Shown here: positions 8,240-15,474 of the stretch, piece after piece
Numbering within the stretch: position 1 is the stretch's first letter
Layout of the letters: each line of letters starts with the position of its first letter
Source of the DNA: Limisphaerales bacterium
GTDB taxonomy: Bacteria; Verrucomicrobiota; Verrucomicrobiae; Limisphaerales; UBA11358
Assembly: GCA_003152145.1 (NCBI GenBank)
Contig: PLZL01000384.1
Span: 19,968-39,785 of the forward strand
DNA length: 19,818 bases
Direction of reading: 5' to 3'
The notes under the pieces: generated by a model
Told to the model about the DNA's origin: nothing
Database searches by the model: none
Seen by the model: only the letters and a program-made list of their open reading frames with translations
Position numbers and translations under genes: made by a program

Positions 8240-8246
8240 AGTCAAC

Positions 8247-9194
8247 ATGAAAACGAAACCGGAGTTTGACGCGGACGAATTGAACTTGATAACGCTCGCG
8301 CAGGAATACAGCGACGAGAACAAAGCCCGCAAGCTTTTTGAATCATGGCGTTGGCAGGGCGGAAAGCCAATCTGCCCGCATTGCAAGCATGATGAGATTT
8401 ACACCATGAAATCAAAGCCGGACACAAAGAACAAAATGCGCGCCGGTCTTTATTGCTGCTCCGCTTGCCGCAAGACATTCACGGCCACCGTCGGCACGGT
8501 GATGGAAGATTCGCATTTGCCAATCAGCAAATGGCTGATGGCCATGTTTCTGATTTCGTCCAGCAAAAAGGGAATGTCCGCGCATCAAATTCACCGGATG
8601 CTCAAAATCACTTACAAAGCCGCTTGGTTTATGTGCCATCGCATCCGGTTTGCGTTTGGTGATGATGGCGTAAAATTAAAAGGCGTTGTCGAGGCTGATG
8701 AAACATTCGTTGGCGGCAAGGGCGACATGAGAACGACTTTTCTCCGCAAAACTCCAGTGGTTGTTTTGCTTGAACGCGGCGGCAGGGCAAAAACGCGCGT
8801 TGTCGCCAATGTGTCACAACGCAATCTAGGCTTGGCTTTGCATGAATGTGTGGACACGTCGGCAATCGTGAACACCGACGATCATACGGCATACAAACCG
8901 GCGTTGAAGGGATACGCGCGGCATGATGTGGTGAATCACTCGAAATACGAATATCATCGCCGCAATCCAGACGGCACAATTTCCACAACGAACAGCGCGG
9001 AGTCGTTTTTTTCACTTTTGAAAAAAGGCGTTTATGGCAGTTGGCATCATGTTAGCCGCGAACACTTGCCGAAATATGCCAATGAGTTTGCGTTTCGCTG
9101 GGGGACAAACAAACTCACAGATGGCGCGAGAATGGCCACTATGCCGCCGCTATTCGATGGCAAGCGGCTCATGTATCGCCAGCCCGCGAATTGA
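8247..9194 (+). CDS. IS1595-family (ISXO2-like) DDE transposase
   Basis: Catalyses excision and insertion of its element. The 315 residues begin with the typical N-terminal region and a zinc ribbon (C43-P-H-C46 and C71-S-A-C74), followed by a helix-turn-helix-like stretch (SAHQIHRMLKITYKAAWFMC). The ISXO2-like catalytic domain starts near residue 145. Expected DDE residues are D151 in VEADETFVGGK, D211 in NTDDHTAY and E252 in TTNSAESFFSLLKKG; all are intact and there is no frameshift, so the enzyme could be active. The length is normal for the family. It is divergent from a ribbon-helix-helix gene with an inverted repeat between them, and a zinc-ribbon gene starts 6 bases after its stop. No Shine-Dalgarno is visible. 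Confidence 0.92.
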   Translation: MKTKPEFDADELNLITLAQEYSDENKARKLFESWRWQGGKPICPHCKHDEIYTMKSKPDTKNKMRAGLYCCSACRKTFTATVGTVMEDSHLPISKWLMAMFLISSSKKGMSAHQIHRMLKITYKAAWFMCHRIRFAFGDDGVKLKGVVEADETFVGGKGDMRTTFLRKTPVVVLLERGGRAKTRVVANVSQRNLGLALHECVDTSAIVNTDDHTAYKPALKGYARHDVVNHSKYEYHRRNPDGTISTTNSAESFFSLLKKGVYGSWHHVSREHLPKYANEFAFRWGTNKLTDGARMATMPPLFDGKRLMYRQPAN

Positions 9195-9200
9195 GGGAAG

Positions 9201-9584
9201 TTGCCGAAAGACGGCAGAAAAATCAGTTGGCTAATCAGGCGCAAGATTGAGCGCAAGCCAGTCCACAAACGGTTTCTGACGCGCCGCAATCGCAAAGCAA
9301 GACGGTTTTGGCGGCGCATCCGCAAACGTGCTTATCTGGCGATCTGGCGTCGTCGGCTACGCATTCAAAGCCGTTGCCACGAATGCGGCGGAGCTTCCGA
9401 TTTCAACGCCAAAAAGGGGAAACCGTTTTACTATTGCCCGACCTGCCGCGACAAAATGCGCGAATGGCAAAAGCTGATTATGCGGAGACGGCGAGCCGCG
9501 AAAAAAATGCGTGGAATTGCCAAGTGTTTAATGGATAATCGCCGGGATGGAACCGGAATTACCCGCACAACCACCGGCCAATAA
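9201..9584 (+). CDS. Arginine-rich zinc-ribbon protein, probable passenger of the transposase
   Basis: Function unknown. The 127-residue product would start at a TTG six bases after the transposase stop, preceded by a GAGGGAAG purine stretch that suggests translational coupling. The N-terminal 57 residues are extremely basic (RRKIERK, RRNRKARRFWRRIRKR). A zinc ribbon follows, with C59-H-E-C62 and C79-P-T-C82, and another basic helix (MRRRRAAKKMR). This composition fits a nucleic-acid-binding accessory protein. The last 38 bases overlap the next gene in another frame. The codon-level pattern and intact cysteine spacing argue for a real gene, but I know no named family for it. Confidence 0.58.
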   Translation: MPKDGRKISWLIRRKIERKPVHKRFLTRRNRKARRFWRRIRKRAYLAIWRRRLRIQSRCHECGGASDFNAKKGKPFYYCPTCRDKMREWQKLIMRRRRAAKKMRGIAKCLMDNRRDGTGITRTTTGQ

Positions 9585-10494
9585 TAACGCTGAAGAACAA
9601 AAGCAGGCTGCCGCCATAGATAAAATCAACGGCGGACAATTCATCAAAAGAATCAGAGCTGCACTGGCGGGCGTCCTGCATGATGATTTTTTCCGGTTTC
9701 TCACCAGCTTCTCCATTGGATTCTGGATGATTCACGAACTTGTTCCCGATGCTCATAACATTTTTCTTTATGCGGCGTATGCTTTGGCAATCGCTGACGG
9801 GTTCTTTGTTTTAGCACACAAAATTCTGCCGGGGCGATGGTGGATTAAATTTCCCGCTTGGACTGCATACATTGCGTGTTTGGTTGTGGTTTTTGCTTTC
9901 AAAAACGAGCCAAAGTCAACTGATGACTCAATTCCAAAACTTTCAACAGAAAAAGTGCGGCTGGGTGACGGAAACAACGCGATTCAAAGCGCGGTTCACA
10001 TATTCAATCCAAACGATTTCCCGGTTTATGATGTTGCGTTGCAATTCCACATTTTGGGAAACGGCGTCAGAGCGGACACGGTGAATATAAAAATGCCGGA
10101 CGAAGACTTGCTCGCGCAAAAATTTCCACCGCAATATCAGATAATCGTCACCGCCTATACTTTGCGCTATGACTTGATGCAGGAACCAACGAATCAAAAC
10201 ACCGTTTTTTCCTTTGGCTGGATCGGTGCAAAGGAAATGCGCGAGATTGAAGTGGCCGGGACGCTAATCACAAACAGCTTTGCCGTCATTACACTTAAAG
10301 ATTTCAAAACAAACCCGCCAGAAATTTTCAGAAACAGCAAAACGACTACTTTTTTAACTCCAGCCGAAATGATATTGGTGCGCGGGATACCGCTCGGAAA
10401 TCCGGCAACCAATATCATAATCATGGGAACCGTCACCAATTATCCCGTGGAAGAAAATGGGAAATGGCATCACTGGCGCATGGGGGTTTATTAA
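9547..10494 (+). CDS. Hypothetical three-TM membrane protein with soluble C-terminal domain
   Basis: Function unknown; I do not recognise the family. The 315 residues start with a polar, proline/glutamine-rich N-terminus, followed by hydrophobic segments at about 49-66, 72-90 and 100-118. The remaining 195 residues look like a beta-rich soluble domain (SAVHIFNPNDFPVYDVALQF, TVFSFGWIGAKEMREIEVAG). The phrase on fields deviating in a beta-sandwich (IFNPNDFPVYDV) resembles domains in other periplasmic or extracytoplasmic hypotheticals, but that is only an impression. The gene overlaps the end of the zinc-ribbon gene by 38 bases and its DNA is clearly AT-richer than the GH genes, suggesting it belongs to the transferred region. 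Confidence 0.68.
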   Translation: MEPELPAQPPANNNAEEQKQAAAIDKINGGQFIKRIRAALAGVLHDDFFRFLTSFSIGFWMIHELVPDAHNIFLYAAYALAIADGFFVLAHKILPGRWWIKFPAWTAYIACLVVVFAFKNEPKSTDDSIPKLSTEKVRLGDGNNAIQSAVHIFNPNDFPVYDVALQFHILGNGVRADTVNIKMPDEDLLAQKFPPQYQIIVTAYTLRYDLMQEPTNQNTVFSFGWIGAKEMREIEVAGTLITNSFAVITLKDFKTNPPEIFRNSKTTTFLTPAEMILVRGIPLGNPATNIIIMGTVTNYPVEENGKWHHWRMGVY

Positions 10495-10539
10495 AATTTC
10501 CGGCTTTTGACTTCGCGGGTTTTGTGCCATCATCGTTTT

Positions 10540-10683
10540 ATGCCGAAAGCAAAACTCGTCAGCACGCACGGACTCGGATTTGAAGCCGCCATGAAGCGGC
10601 TGATTTCCACGCCTCCGCCGCCGTCCTCAAAATCTGCCAAGCGCGCCGCCATCAAGCCAAAGCGGAAAAAGCCAGGCGTTTAA
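10540..10683 (+). CDS. Small basic protein of 47 residues
   Basis: A short frame that opens with MPKAKLVSTHGLGFEAAMKR and ends with a lysine-rich tail (KPKRKKPGV) after a PPPPSSKS linker. A predicted amphipathic helix (LGFEAAMKRLI) precedes the basic tail. It starts 45 bases after the three-TM gene on the same strand. No ribosome-binding site is clear. The ordered composition (helix, proline linker, basic tail) suggests a real small gene, possibly a DNA- or RNA-associated accessory of the mobile element, but no function can be assigned. Confidence 0.48.
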   Translation: MPKAKLVSTHGLGFEAAMKRLISTPPPPSSKSAKRAAIKPKRKKPGV

Positions 10684-10744
10684 TGTGAATTTATTTTCCA
10701 GCGAGACGAATCTGACAGTCGGCAATGTCCACCAGCAGCAGCGG

Positions 10745-11398
10745 TCATGTCCTACCGGATTGTTGCTGAAAATTTTCAATCTCCAATTGAATCTTTTGCC
10801 TAAACTTCAACGGGCTGACGATTTTGTGAAATGAGTCTTTTGTTCCGCCCGTTCCACCGACAATGATCGTTCCATAATCAAGAAGTCGGCCAAGAATACC
10901 CTGATAGACTATAATTGACTCTATTTTCGTGAGCATAATTTCAACGGAGATGCGTTCAATAATACCGCATTTCATTAAAACTCTTGTGTTTGTCACGGCA
11001 AATTCACAAGTCTTTTGGTTTATGAAAGCACCTAGAGCGGCAAGCCCAACTATGACGATTTCGGCTAGAATAATAATCAAAAAGTCAAAAAACTTACTCT
11101 CAATTTCAGCACCTGATATAACGGCACAGGCAATGAAAAAAGCAAAGAAGGCAGCAGGAATTGTGTAAAGGTAATTCACCCAATGCATAACGGCTGTCCC
11201 CGTCACCACTTCACCGGCCATTAAATTTTTGTGGATATAGCCGGAAGGTGAAAACTGAATTGCTGGTGTAGGCTTGGCTGCTGGCGTTGCCAGCATCACG
11301 GGCGTTACCTTGCCGCAATGGGGACAGATCGCATTCTTTTCAAGGATTTCATCCTCGAATATACCCCCGCAGTGGAAGCATTTGATTTCAGTTATCAT
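10745..11398 (-). CDS. Zinc-ribbon, two-TM, PH-like domain membrane protein
   Basis: Function unknown at the pathway level. The 217 residues contain an N-terminal rubredoxin-like zinc ribbon (C7-F-H-C10 and C25-P-H-C28), an alanine/proline linker, two transmembrane segments (about 76-95 and 104-124), and a bacterial PH-like domain of the bPH2/YdbT kind (about 130-205). The latter shows the usual EFAVTNTRVLMKCGII-ERIS, LTKIESI and GTIIVGGTGGT features. Such domains are found on the cytoplasmic face of membrane proteins. It lies 58 bases downstream of the DUF6941-like gene on the same strand, so the two probably form an operon. The DNA is AT-rich compared with flanking loci. No strong ribosome-binding site was seen. 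Confidence 0.78.
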   Translation of the reverse strand: MITEIKCFHCGGIFEDEILEKNAICPHCGKVTPVMLATPAAKPTPAIQFSPSGYIHKNLMAGEVVTGTAVMHWVNYLYTIPAAFFAFFIACAVISGAEIESKFFDFLIIILAEIVIVGLAALGAFINQKTCEFAVTNTRVLMKCGIIERISVEIMLTKIESIIVYQGILGRLLDYGTIIVGGTGGTKDSFHKIVSPLKFRQKIQLEIENFQQQSGRT

Positions 11399-11456
11399 GG
11401 CGTTTTCAATTATTGAAGCAGGATTTGACTTGCGGCGATTGGTGTGAATTCAAAAT

Positions 11457-11882
11457 TTAACCGGGATTGGGCAATGGCGCAGGTAAGACAAAAAGTGGAA
11501 CCTGCCCTCGCATTTTTCCGTCAATGCTTAACTGGAAATAATAATCGCCGGGATTCTGAATCTGAAGCGGTGCAAAATTCGTGGTGTTCAAATGGACAAT
11601 CGCTGGCAAGTTTTTCGGTATATGTATATTCAAATTCCGAACTTGTTGGATCATGTTCTGATTTTCAAACACCGGATGCAGGTCGGCGTCCAACAAAACT
11701 AGCTCCGTTTTATGTTGGCCCTCTTCACCCGGTTCAAATCGAATCTTAACCACAACAGACAGCGTAAAAGCTGCTGGGAACTTTGGGGAATAGACCGTGT
11801 TAGGCTCCAATGCTCCCAAAATCGTTAAGTTTTTCCCGTCGAATTTGGCCATCGGACAAATGGTGAAGATTTCGATTTGCAT
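11457..11882 (-). CDS. DUF6941-like protein
   Basis: A 141-residue soluble protein with no signal peptide. It matches my memory of the DUF6941 family: an MQIEIFTICPMA opening, NLTILGA, the FPA-tLSVVVKIRFE strand, EEGQHK, and a closing strand YYFQLSIDGK followed by PLFV. The predicted fold is a beta-sandwich and the function is unknown. The start at 11882 was chosen because it is where the family usually begins and AGAGG lies 11 bases upstream. The frame is open upstream to 11990, adding 36 residues beginning MSFTDA; that longer start lies in the 25-nt repeat. It is first in a likely two-gene operon with the zinc-ribbon/PH-domain gene, and divergent from the pseudopilin gene. Confidence 0.7.
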   Translation of the reverse strand: MQIEIFTICPMAKFDGKNLTILGALEPNTVYSPKFPAAFTLSVVVKIRFEPGEEGQHKTELVLLDADLHPVFENQNMIQQVRNLNIHIPKNLPAIVHLNTTNFAPLQIQNPGDYYFQLSIDGKMRGQVPLFVLPAPLPNPG

Positions 11883-11972
11883 GATAGGAAATCCTCTGCC
11901 TTTCACTCCATTTTGGCAAGCGTCAAAAAACGCGCATTTCAACCGCATAAACACTGGTTTTCTCCATATTTC

Positions 11973-11997
11973 TGCATCTGTGAAGGACATAATCCCG
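11973..11997 (-). repeat. Right copy of a 25-nt repeat bounding the accessory region
   Basis: Reverse complement of 7936-7960 with two mismatches. Read on the minus strand it includes an ATG (11990) in frame with the DUF6941-like gene and encoding MSFTDA, as in the left copy. A degenerate hairpin (CCCGGCGTGTTGCG) adjoins it on the right, mirroring the intact hairpin beside the left copy. Confidence 0.65.
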
Positions 11998-12004
11998 GCG
12001 TGTT

Positions 12005-12033
12005 GCGTAGGTAGTTTACGTTACAAGACGGGA
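12005..12033 (+). promoter_or_regulatory. Upstream block shared with the 1396-aa surface protein gene (copy A)
   Basis: This 29-nt block (GCGTAGGTAGTTTACG, then ACAAGAC and GGGA) aligns with 15299-15328 at 24 of 30 columns with one gap. It lies about 140-165 bases before the pseudopilin start at 12171; the other copy lies about 150-175 bases before the gene at 15475. Both leaders also carry an A-rich box of the form CAATAAAAAAACCA closer to the gene (12144-12159 here). It may be a shared regulatory site or a dispersed repeat. In the 288-base gap between the divergent genes I see no other gene. Confidence 0.45.
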
Positions 12034-12091
12034 ATTCTGATTGGTGGTATTTTTCAGTCTAATCACATTTCGTTGGCCACCGTTGGAGTGC

Positions 12092-12108
12092 GCGCCTGTT
12101 TCAGGCGC
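12092..12108. repeat. Perfect hairpin in the leader of the pseudopilin gene
   Basis: GCGCCTG and CAGGCGC form a perfect 7-bp stem around a TTT loop, about 60 bases before the pseudopilin start. A T-run (GCTTTTTGC) follows 10 bases later, so a leader attenuator or a degraded terminator is possible; an unrelated intergenic repeat is equally possible. Confidence 0.45.
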
Positions 12109-12170
12109 CGAGTGTGCTTTTTGCGGACAAAATGGATGAGCTGGCAATAAAAAAAACCATTGATTGACTT

Positions 12171-13043
12171 ATGTCATCCCGGAGCGACTCAAAAGCGAAA
12201 GTAAACTCGGCGCACCCTGCGCATGGCTTTACGTTGATCGAACTGCTGGTGGTCATCGCCATCATCGCCATCCTGGCGGCCATGCTTTTGCCCGTCCTGG
12301 CGAAAGCAAAGATCCAGGCGCAAAAGACGTATTGCATGAACAATCTAAGGCAGATCCAACTGGCATGGCTGATGTATTGCAACAATAACGACGATAAAAT
12401 TTGTCCGGTCAGCAATACGACAGGCGCAAGCATAACCGATTCGGCCATCCAGCCCGGCGCTTCCGAAGCACAAATGTTTCCGGGCAATGTCAGTAAAAAT
12501 AATTACACCCTCGGCAATTTTGCCAGACTCAGCCTGCTCTACCCCTACCATAGGTCGGATCTCCTTTGGAAGTGTCCCGCGGATACAAGACTAGACCCGA
12601 TTGGCAAGCCAACCATCCGCACCTATTCCGTCAATGGCTGGATGAATCCGACAGCGAGCACTTTATCTTCCGGCGGCGGGTCCGGCACTTACCTTTCCCC
12701 CCAAGCCACCTATCGTGTCTTTAAAAAACAATCCGACATTCGCAGCCCTTCGGAAATTTACATCCTGCTCGAAGAAAGCGCCGGCACCATCAATGATTCC
12801 TGGTTCGTCGAATGTCCCGATAAGCCCACGCAATGGACTGACATGCCTGCGTCGTCTTACCATAATAAAAGTTGCATGCTACTGTTTGCCGATGGCCACG
12901 CCGAAAACCGAATATGGCACGACTACGAGGTTGTGAGCCAGGCTGGAAATTTTACGACCGCAAATCCCGTCCCCCAACCTCCCTACAATGACCTGAACAA
13001 TGACCTGACCTGGCTTCTCAGTATCACGACCGTTCCCCGTTAA
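12171..13043 (+). CDS. Prepilin-type N-terminal cleavage/methylation protein with H-X9-DG motif
   Basis: A type II secretion/type IV pilus pseudopilin-like protein of the group expanded in Verrucomicrobiota, Planctomycetota and Lentisphaerota. The 290 residues carry a short basic leader, cleavage expected at G19-F20 ([20 protein letters not shown]) with the methylation-linked glutamate E24, one hydrophobic helix to about residue 45, and a globular domain. The motif H231-X9-D241-G242 ([12 protein letters not shown]) is the H-X9-DG signature. Individual roles of these multi-copy proteins are unknown. No Shine-Dalgarno is visible before the ATG. It is divergent from the DUF6941-like gene and convergent with the TPR gene (67 bases between stops). 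A second prepilin-type gene begins at 19730. Confidence 0.9.
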   Translation: MSSRSDSKAKVNSAHPAHGFTLIELLVVIAIIAILAAMLLPVLAKAKIQAQKTYCMNNLRQIQLAWLMYCNNNDDKICPVSNTTGASITDSAIQPGASEAQMFPGNVSKNNYTLGNFARLSLLYPYHRSDLLWKCPADTRLDPIGKPTIRTYSVNGWMNPTASTLSSGGGSGTYLSPQATYRVFKKQSDIRSPSEIYILLEESAGTINDSWFVECPDKPTQWTDMPASSYHNKSCMLLFADGHAENRIWHDYEVVSQAGNFTTANPVPQPPYNDLNNDLTWLLSITTVPR

Positions 13044-13110
13044 GTTTTCTCCGCCGGTCATCCGCATAGTCGCGGCGAATCTTCTATGCCGTTTGGAAGT
13101 GCTCAATCGC

Positions 13111-15114
13111 CTATTCGGGTCTTCTTTGGAGCAGGGCGTTGTTGAAATTGGTATGGAACAAAGCATTGTCAGGTTCAATCTCAACGGCCCTTTGAAAATG
13201 GACAATGGCCTTGTCCACCTCCCGCTTCTGAAGAAGGGCGCTGCCGAGATTGTTGTGGGCGTTGGCGGAATTAGGTTCGATTTCCACGGTCCGCTGATAA
13301 TGTTGAATCGCCTCGTCCAGCCGTCCTTTTCGAATAAAGGCGTTGGCAAGATTGTAATGAAATACCGCGTTGGCGGGTTCGATTTCAACGGCCTTCTGGT
13401 AGTGAACAATGGCCTCGTCCACCGCCTCTTTTTGGATGAAGGCGTTGCCAAGATTGTTTTGGAACACCGCGCCGTTGTGGAAAACCGCCTTGTCAGGTTT
13501 GAGTTCAACGGCTTTTTGGAAATGGGCGATGGCCTCGTCCACCCGTCTCTTTTGGAGAAGGGCATTGCCGAGATTGTTGTGAAATACTGCTTTGTCGGGT
13601 TCAATCTCGATGGCCTGCTGGAATTGGACGATGGCCTCGTCCGTCCGGTTTTTTTGGAGAAGGGCGTTGCCAAGATAGTCGTGAAACATCGCACCGCCAG
13701 GGTCGGTCTCCACGGCTTTTTGGTATTGGACAATGGCTTCCTGCACGCGCCCCTGGTTCAGAAAGGCGTTGCCGAGATTATTGTAGGCCAGTGGATTGTT
13801 GCGGGTGCAGGCGAGAGTGTGCTGCCACAAGGTTTTACTGTCCTTCCAATTGCCGGTCTGAACATAAGCGCCCGCCGTCAAGGCCGCCATCACCACGGCG
13901 GCGACGGCGACCAATGCGGACTTGCGCCACCCGGCGCACAAATCCGCCGCCAGCCAGATCACCGCAACCGTCAGCCCGATTTGCGGCAGGTAGGTGTAAC
14001 GATCCGCATGGGACTGCTGGGCCACCTGCACCAGCCCGATCACGGGCACCAACATCCCCAAATACCACAACCAGCCAGCCAAGAGATAAGGACGCCTCCG
14101 CCAAGAAACCAATGCCGTCGCACTAGCCGCCCCCAACAGCAATATCGCCGCCAGCACTTCTTCCATCGGCAACCCGTGGCTCGGATATGGATAATAAGGT
14201 GCCAATCCCGCAGGCCAGATCGTCTGGCGAAGATAGATGACATAGGACACCGCCGCATTGCACAGCCGCAGCGAAAACGGAATTTCGTCCAACGGTCGAA
14301 TTGCCTTGCCCTGTGTCCAAACCGCCGCCGCGCATGAACCCGCCGACATCGCCAGCAGCGGCAACTTTTCGAGAATAACCCGCTTCGGAATCTTTGCGCC
14401 GGCCGGTCGAGAACCGCCTCCAATCCGTTTCAATGGCCAGTAGTCCAGCAGCAGCAACACAAGCGGTGTGGTCACCAGCATCGCTTTGCTCATCAACCCC
14501 AGCGCAAGGAACCCCGCCACCAGCAGGTAGCCGCCGAGTGAAAACGGGCGGCGGGCGTAGCGCGCATAAGCCCATAGCGTCAGCATGAAAAACAACCCGC
14601 TCAACACGTCCTTTCGTTCCGACACCCAGGCCACGGATTCCACGTGCAACGGATGCACCGCAAACACCGCCGCCACCAGCGCGCTTCGCCAGAGCGCCCC
14701 CGTCATCCGCCGCAGCACCAGGAAAAGCAGCAGCACCGAACCTGTGTGCAATACCACGTTTGTCAGATGATGCCCTCCCGCGTTAAGCCCGTAAACTTGG
14801 CAGTCCGCCATGTGCGAGAGCGTTGTCACCGGATCCCAATTTTCTGCGCTGCCATGCAGGAATGCCGAGGCGATGCCTTTCTGTGTCAGACCGGCGGTGA
14901 CCATGGGATTTTCATACACGTAATGATCGTCATCAAAGTTGATGAATTCGTGCCGCAATGTCTGGCCGAAGACCGCCAGCGTCAGCGCCGCCAGCGCGAC
15001 GCAAATTCCCATGACCTTCCGGCGCGAGTCCAAATTTGCCGGGGTCGTAACCGGCGGTTTCTGACCCGCACCCGGTGGCGCGCGCTTCCGTCGCTTTCTG
15101 TCTGCCTTGTCCAT
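13111..15114 (-). CDS. TMTC-like membrane O-mannosyltransferase with C-terminal TPRs
   Basis: A 667-residue polytopic membrane protein. Residues 34-430 contain about ten hydrophobic segments, and 440-667 contain tetratricopeptide repeats. The luminal-loop motif FDDDHYVYENP (D61-D63), the HMADCQVYGLN-aGGHHLTNVVLH stretch and AVHPLHVESVAWVSERKDVLS are the signatures of the TMTC/DUF1736 family, whose eukaryotic members are protein O-mannosyltransferases (GT-C fold). The bacterial members are common in Planctomycetota and Verrucomicrobiota and largely uncharacterised, so lipid-linked-sugar transfer to secreted proteins is an inference. The start follows a basic cytoplasmic N-terminus (KADRKRRKRAPP). 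It is divergent from the 1396-aa surface protein gene, a possible substrate class. TPR unit 4 carries a 6-residue insertion. Confidence 0.85.
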   Translation of the reverse strand: MDKADRKRRKRAPPGAGQKPPVTTPANLDSRRKVMGICVALAALTLAVFGQTLRHEFINFDDDHYVYENPMVTAGLTQKGIASAFLHGSAENWDPVTTLSHMADCQVYGLNAGGHHLTNVVLHTGSVLLLFLVLRRMTGALWRSALVAAVFAVHPLHVESVAWVSERKDVLSGLFFMLTLWAYARYARRPFSLGGYLLVAGFLALGLMSKAMLVTTPLVLLLLDYWPLKRIGGGSRPAGAKIPKRVILEKLPLLAMSAGSCAAAVWTQGKAIRPLDEIPFSLRLCNAAVSYVIYLRQTIWPAGLAPYYPYPSHGLPMEEVLAAILLLGAASATALVSWRRRPYLLAGWLWYLGMLVPVIGLVQVAQQSHADRYTYLPQIGLTVAVIWLAADLCAGWRKSALVAVAAVVMAALTAGAYVQTGNWKDSKTLWQHTLACTRNNPLAYNNLGNAFLNQGRVQEAIVQYQKAVETDPGGAMFHDYLGNALLQKNRTDEAIVQFQQAIEIEPDKAVFHNNLGNALLQKRRVDEAIAHFQKAVELKPDKAVFHNGAVFQNNLGNAFIQKEAVDEAIVHYQKAVEIEPANAVFHYNLANAFIRKGRLDEAIQHYQRTVEIEPNSANAHNNLGSALLQKREVDKAIVHFQRAVEIEPDNALFHTNFNNALLQRRPE
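13114..13797 (-). repeat. Tandem TPR-coding repeats, about 102-bp period
   Basis: Six full 34-residue units and one half unit, each around NNLGNALLQK-DEAI-FQKAVEIEPD. Neighbouring units are very similar in DNA as well as protein, pointing to recent unit duplication. The fourth unit has 40 residues because KAVFHN is followed by a near-copy GAVFQN (about 13458-13490), an 18-bp in-frame duplication. Confidence 0.85.
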
Positions 15115-15474
15115 GGTTCAACGATTGCGGTTCATCCATCTTGAAGGCCAGCCGCCAGGGAAGCAAAGGAGAAAACGATCCCGACGGTCAACTGCGGCGG
15201 CCCTTGACGGGGTGGCGTTCCCAAAACTCACTGCATGGTCCGATAGCGGCGGCTTTCGATGCCAAATCGGGTTAAAAGAGCCGTTTTTCTTGGGTTTCGC
15301 GTAAGTAATTTACGCGACATGACAGGGATGCATTTGATGGTAGATTGCAGCAATGCCATGTCTAGCTGCACGTGAAATGACCATTGGTATTTCGTCGTCT
15401 CGTATTTGCCAATAAAAAAACCAGTTCCTAAAAGACCAACGCTAAAACCATCAAACCTCAAATAAACCAACAGT
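15115..15474. other. 360-bp divergent intergenic region between the TMTC-like and surface-protein genes
   Basis: It must hold the promoters for both divergent genes. No gene with recognisable product was found. The structures seen are the palindrome at 15298-15316, the block shared with the pseudopilin leader (15299-15328), and the A-rich box GCCAATAAAAAAACCA at 15408-15423. No consensus -35/-10 pair stands out for either gene. Confidence 0.6.
15298..15328 (+). promoter_or_regulatory. Palindrome and shared upstream block (copy B)
   Basis: CGCGTAA and TTACGCG form a perfect 7-bp stem around GTAAT (15298-15316). Together with the following GACATGACAGGGA it aligns with 12005-12033, where the palindrome is degenerate. 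It is preceded by a T-run (CCGTTTTTCTTGGG). It sits 150-175 bases before the start of the 1396-residue gene. An operator, a leader structure, or a dispersed repeat are all possible. Confidence 0.45.

Larger units (their letters stand above)
8005..10683 (+). mobile_element. IS1595-family insertion element with probable passenger genes (ends not resolved)
   Basis: This interval spans the ribbon-helix-helix gene, the ISXO2-like transposase and three further small genes that follow on the plus strand with little spacing. IS1595-family elements are known to carry passenger genes in some subgroups. I could not find convincing terminal inverted repeats or an 8-bp target duplication immediately around these genes, so the limits given are gene limits and not element ends. 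The unit may be larger: a 25-nt inverted repeat at 7936-7960 and 11973-11997 encloses it together with two more genes. Confidence 0.4.

Noticed and set aside
7999..9242. GGCTTTAGGCGC near 8001 and GGCTAATCAGGCGC near 9231 as transposon ends
   Set aside because: They are direct, not inverted, with poor identity, and the second lies inside the zinc-ribbon gene.
12879..13733. A 284-codon minus-strand frame overlapping the TPR array and the pseudopilin gene
   Set aside because: Out-of-frame shadow of the TPR repeats (Thr/Pro/Lys-rich repeats) that also runs through the end of the pseudopilin gene.
13093..14337. A 414-codon plus-strand frame with repeated EIVV-FDFNGLL units, opposite the TPR array
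   Set aside because: The repetition only mirrors the 102-bp TPR-coding repeats of the minus-strand gene, which has TMTC and TPR signatures. Such antisense TPR frames are a known source of false annotations.
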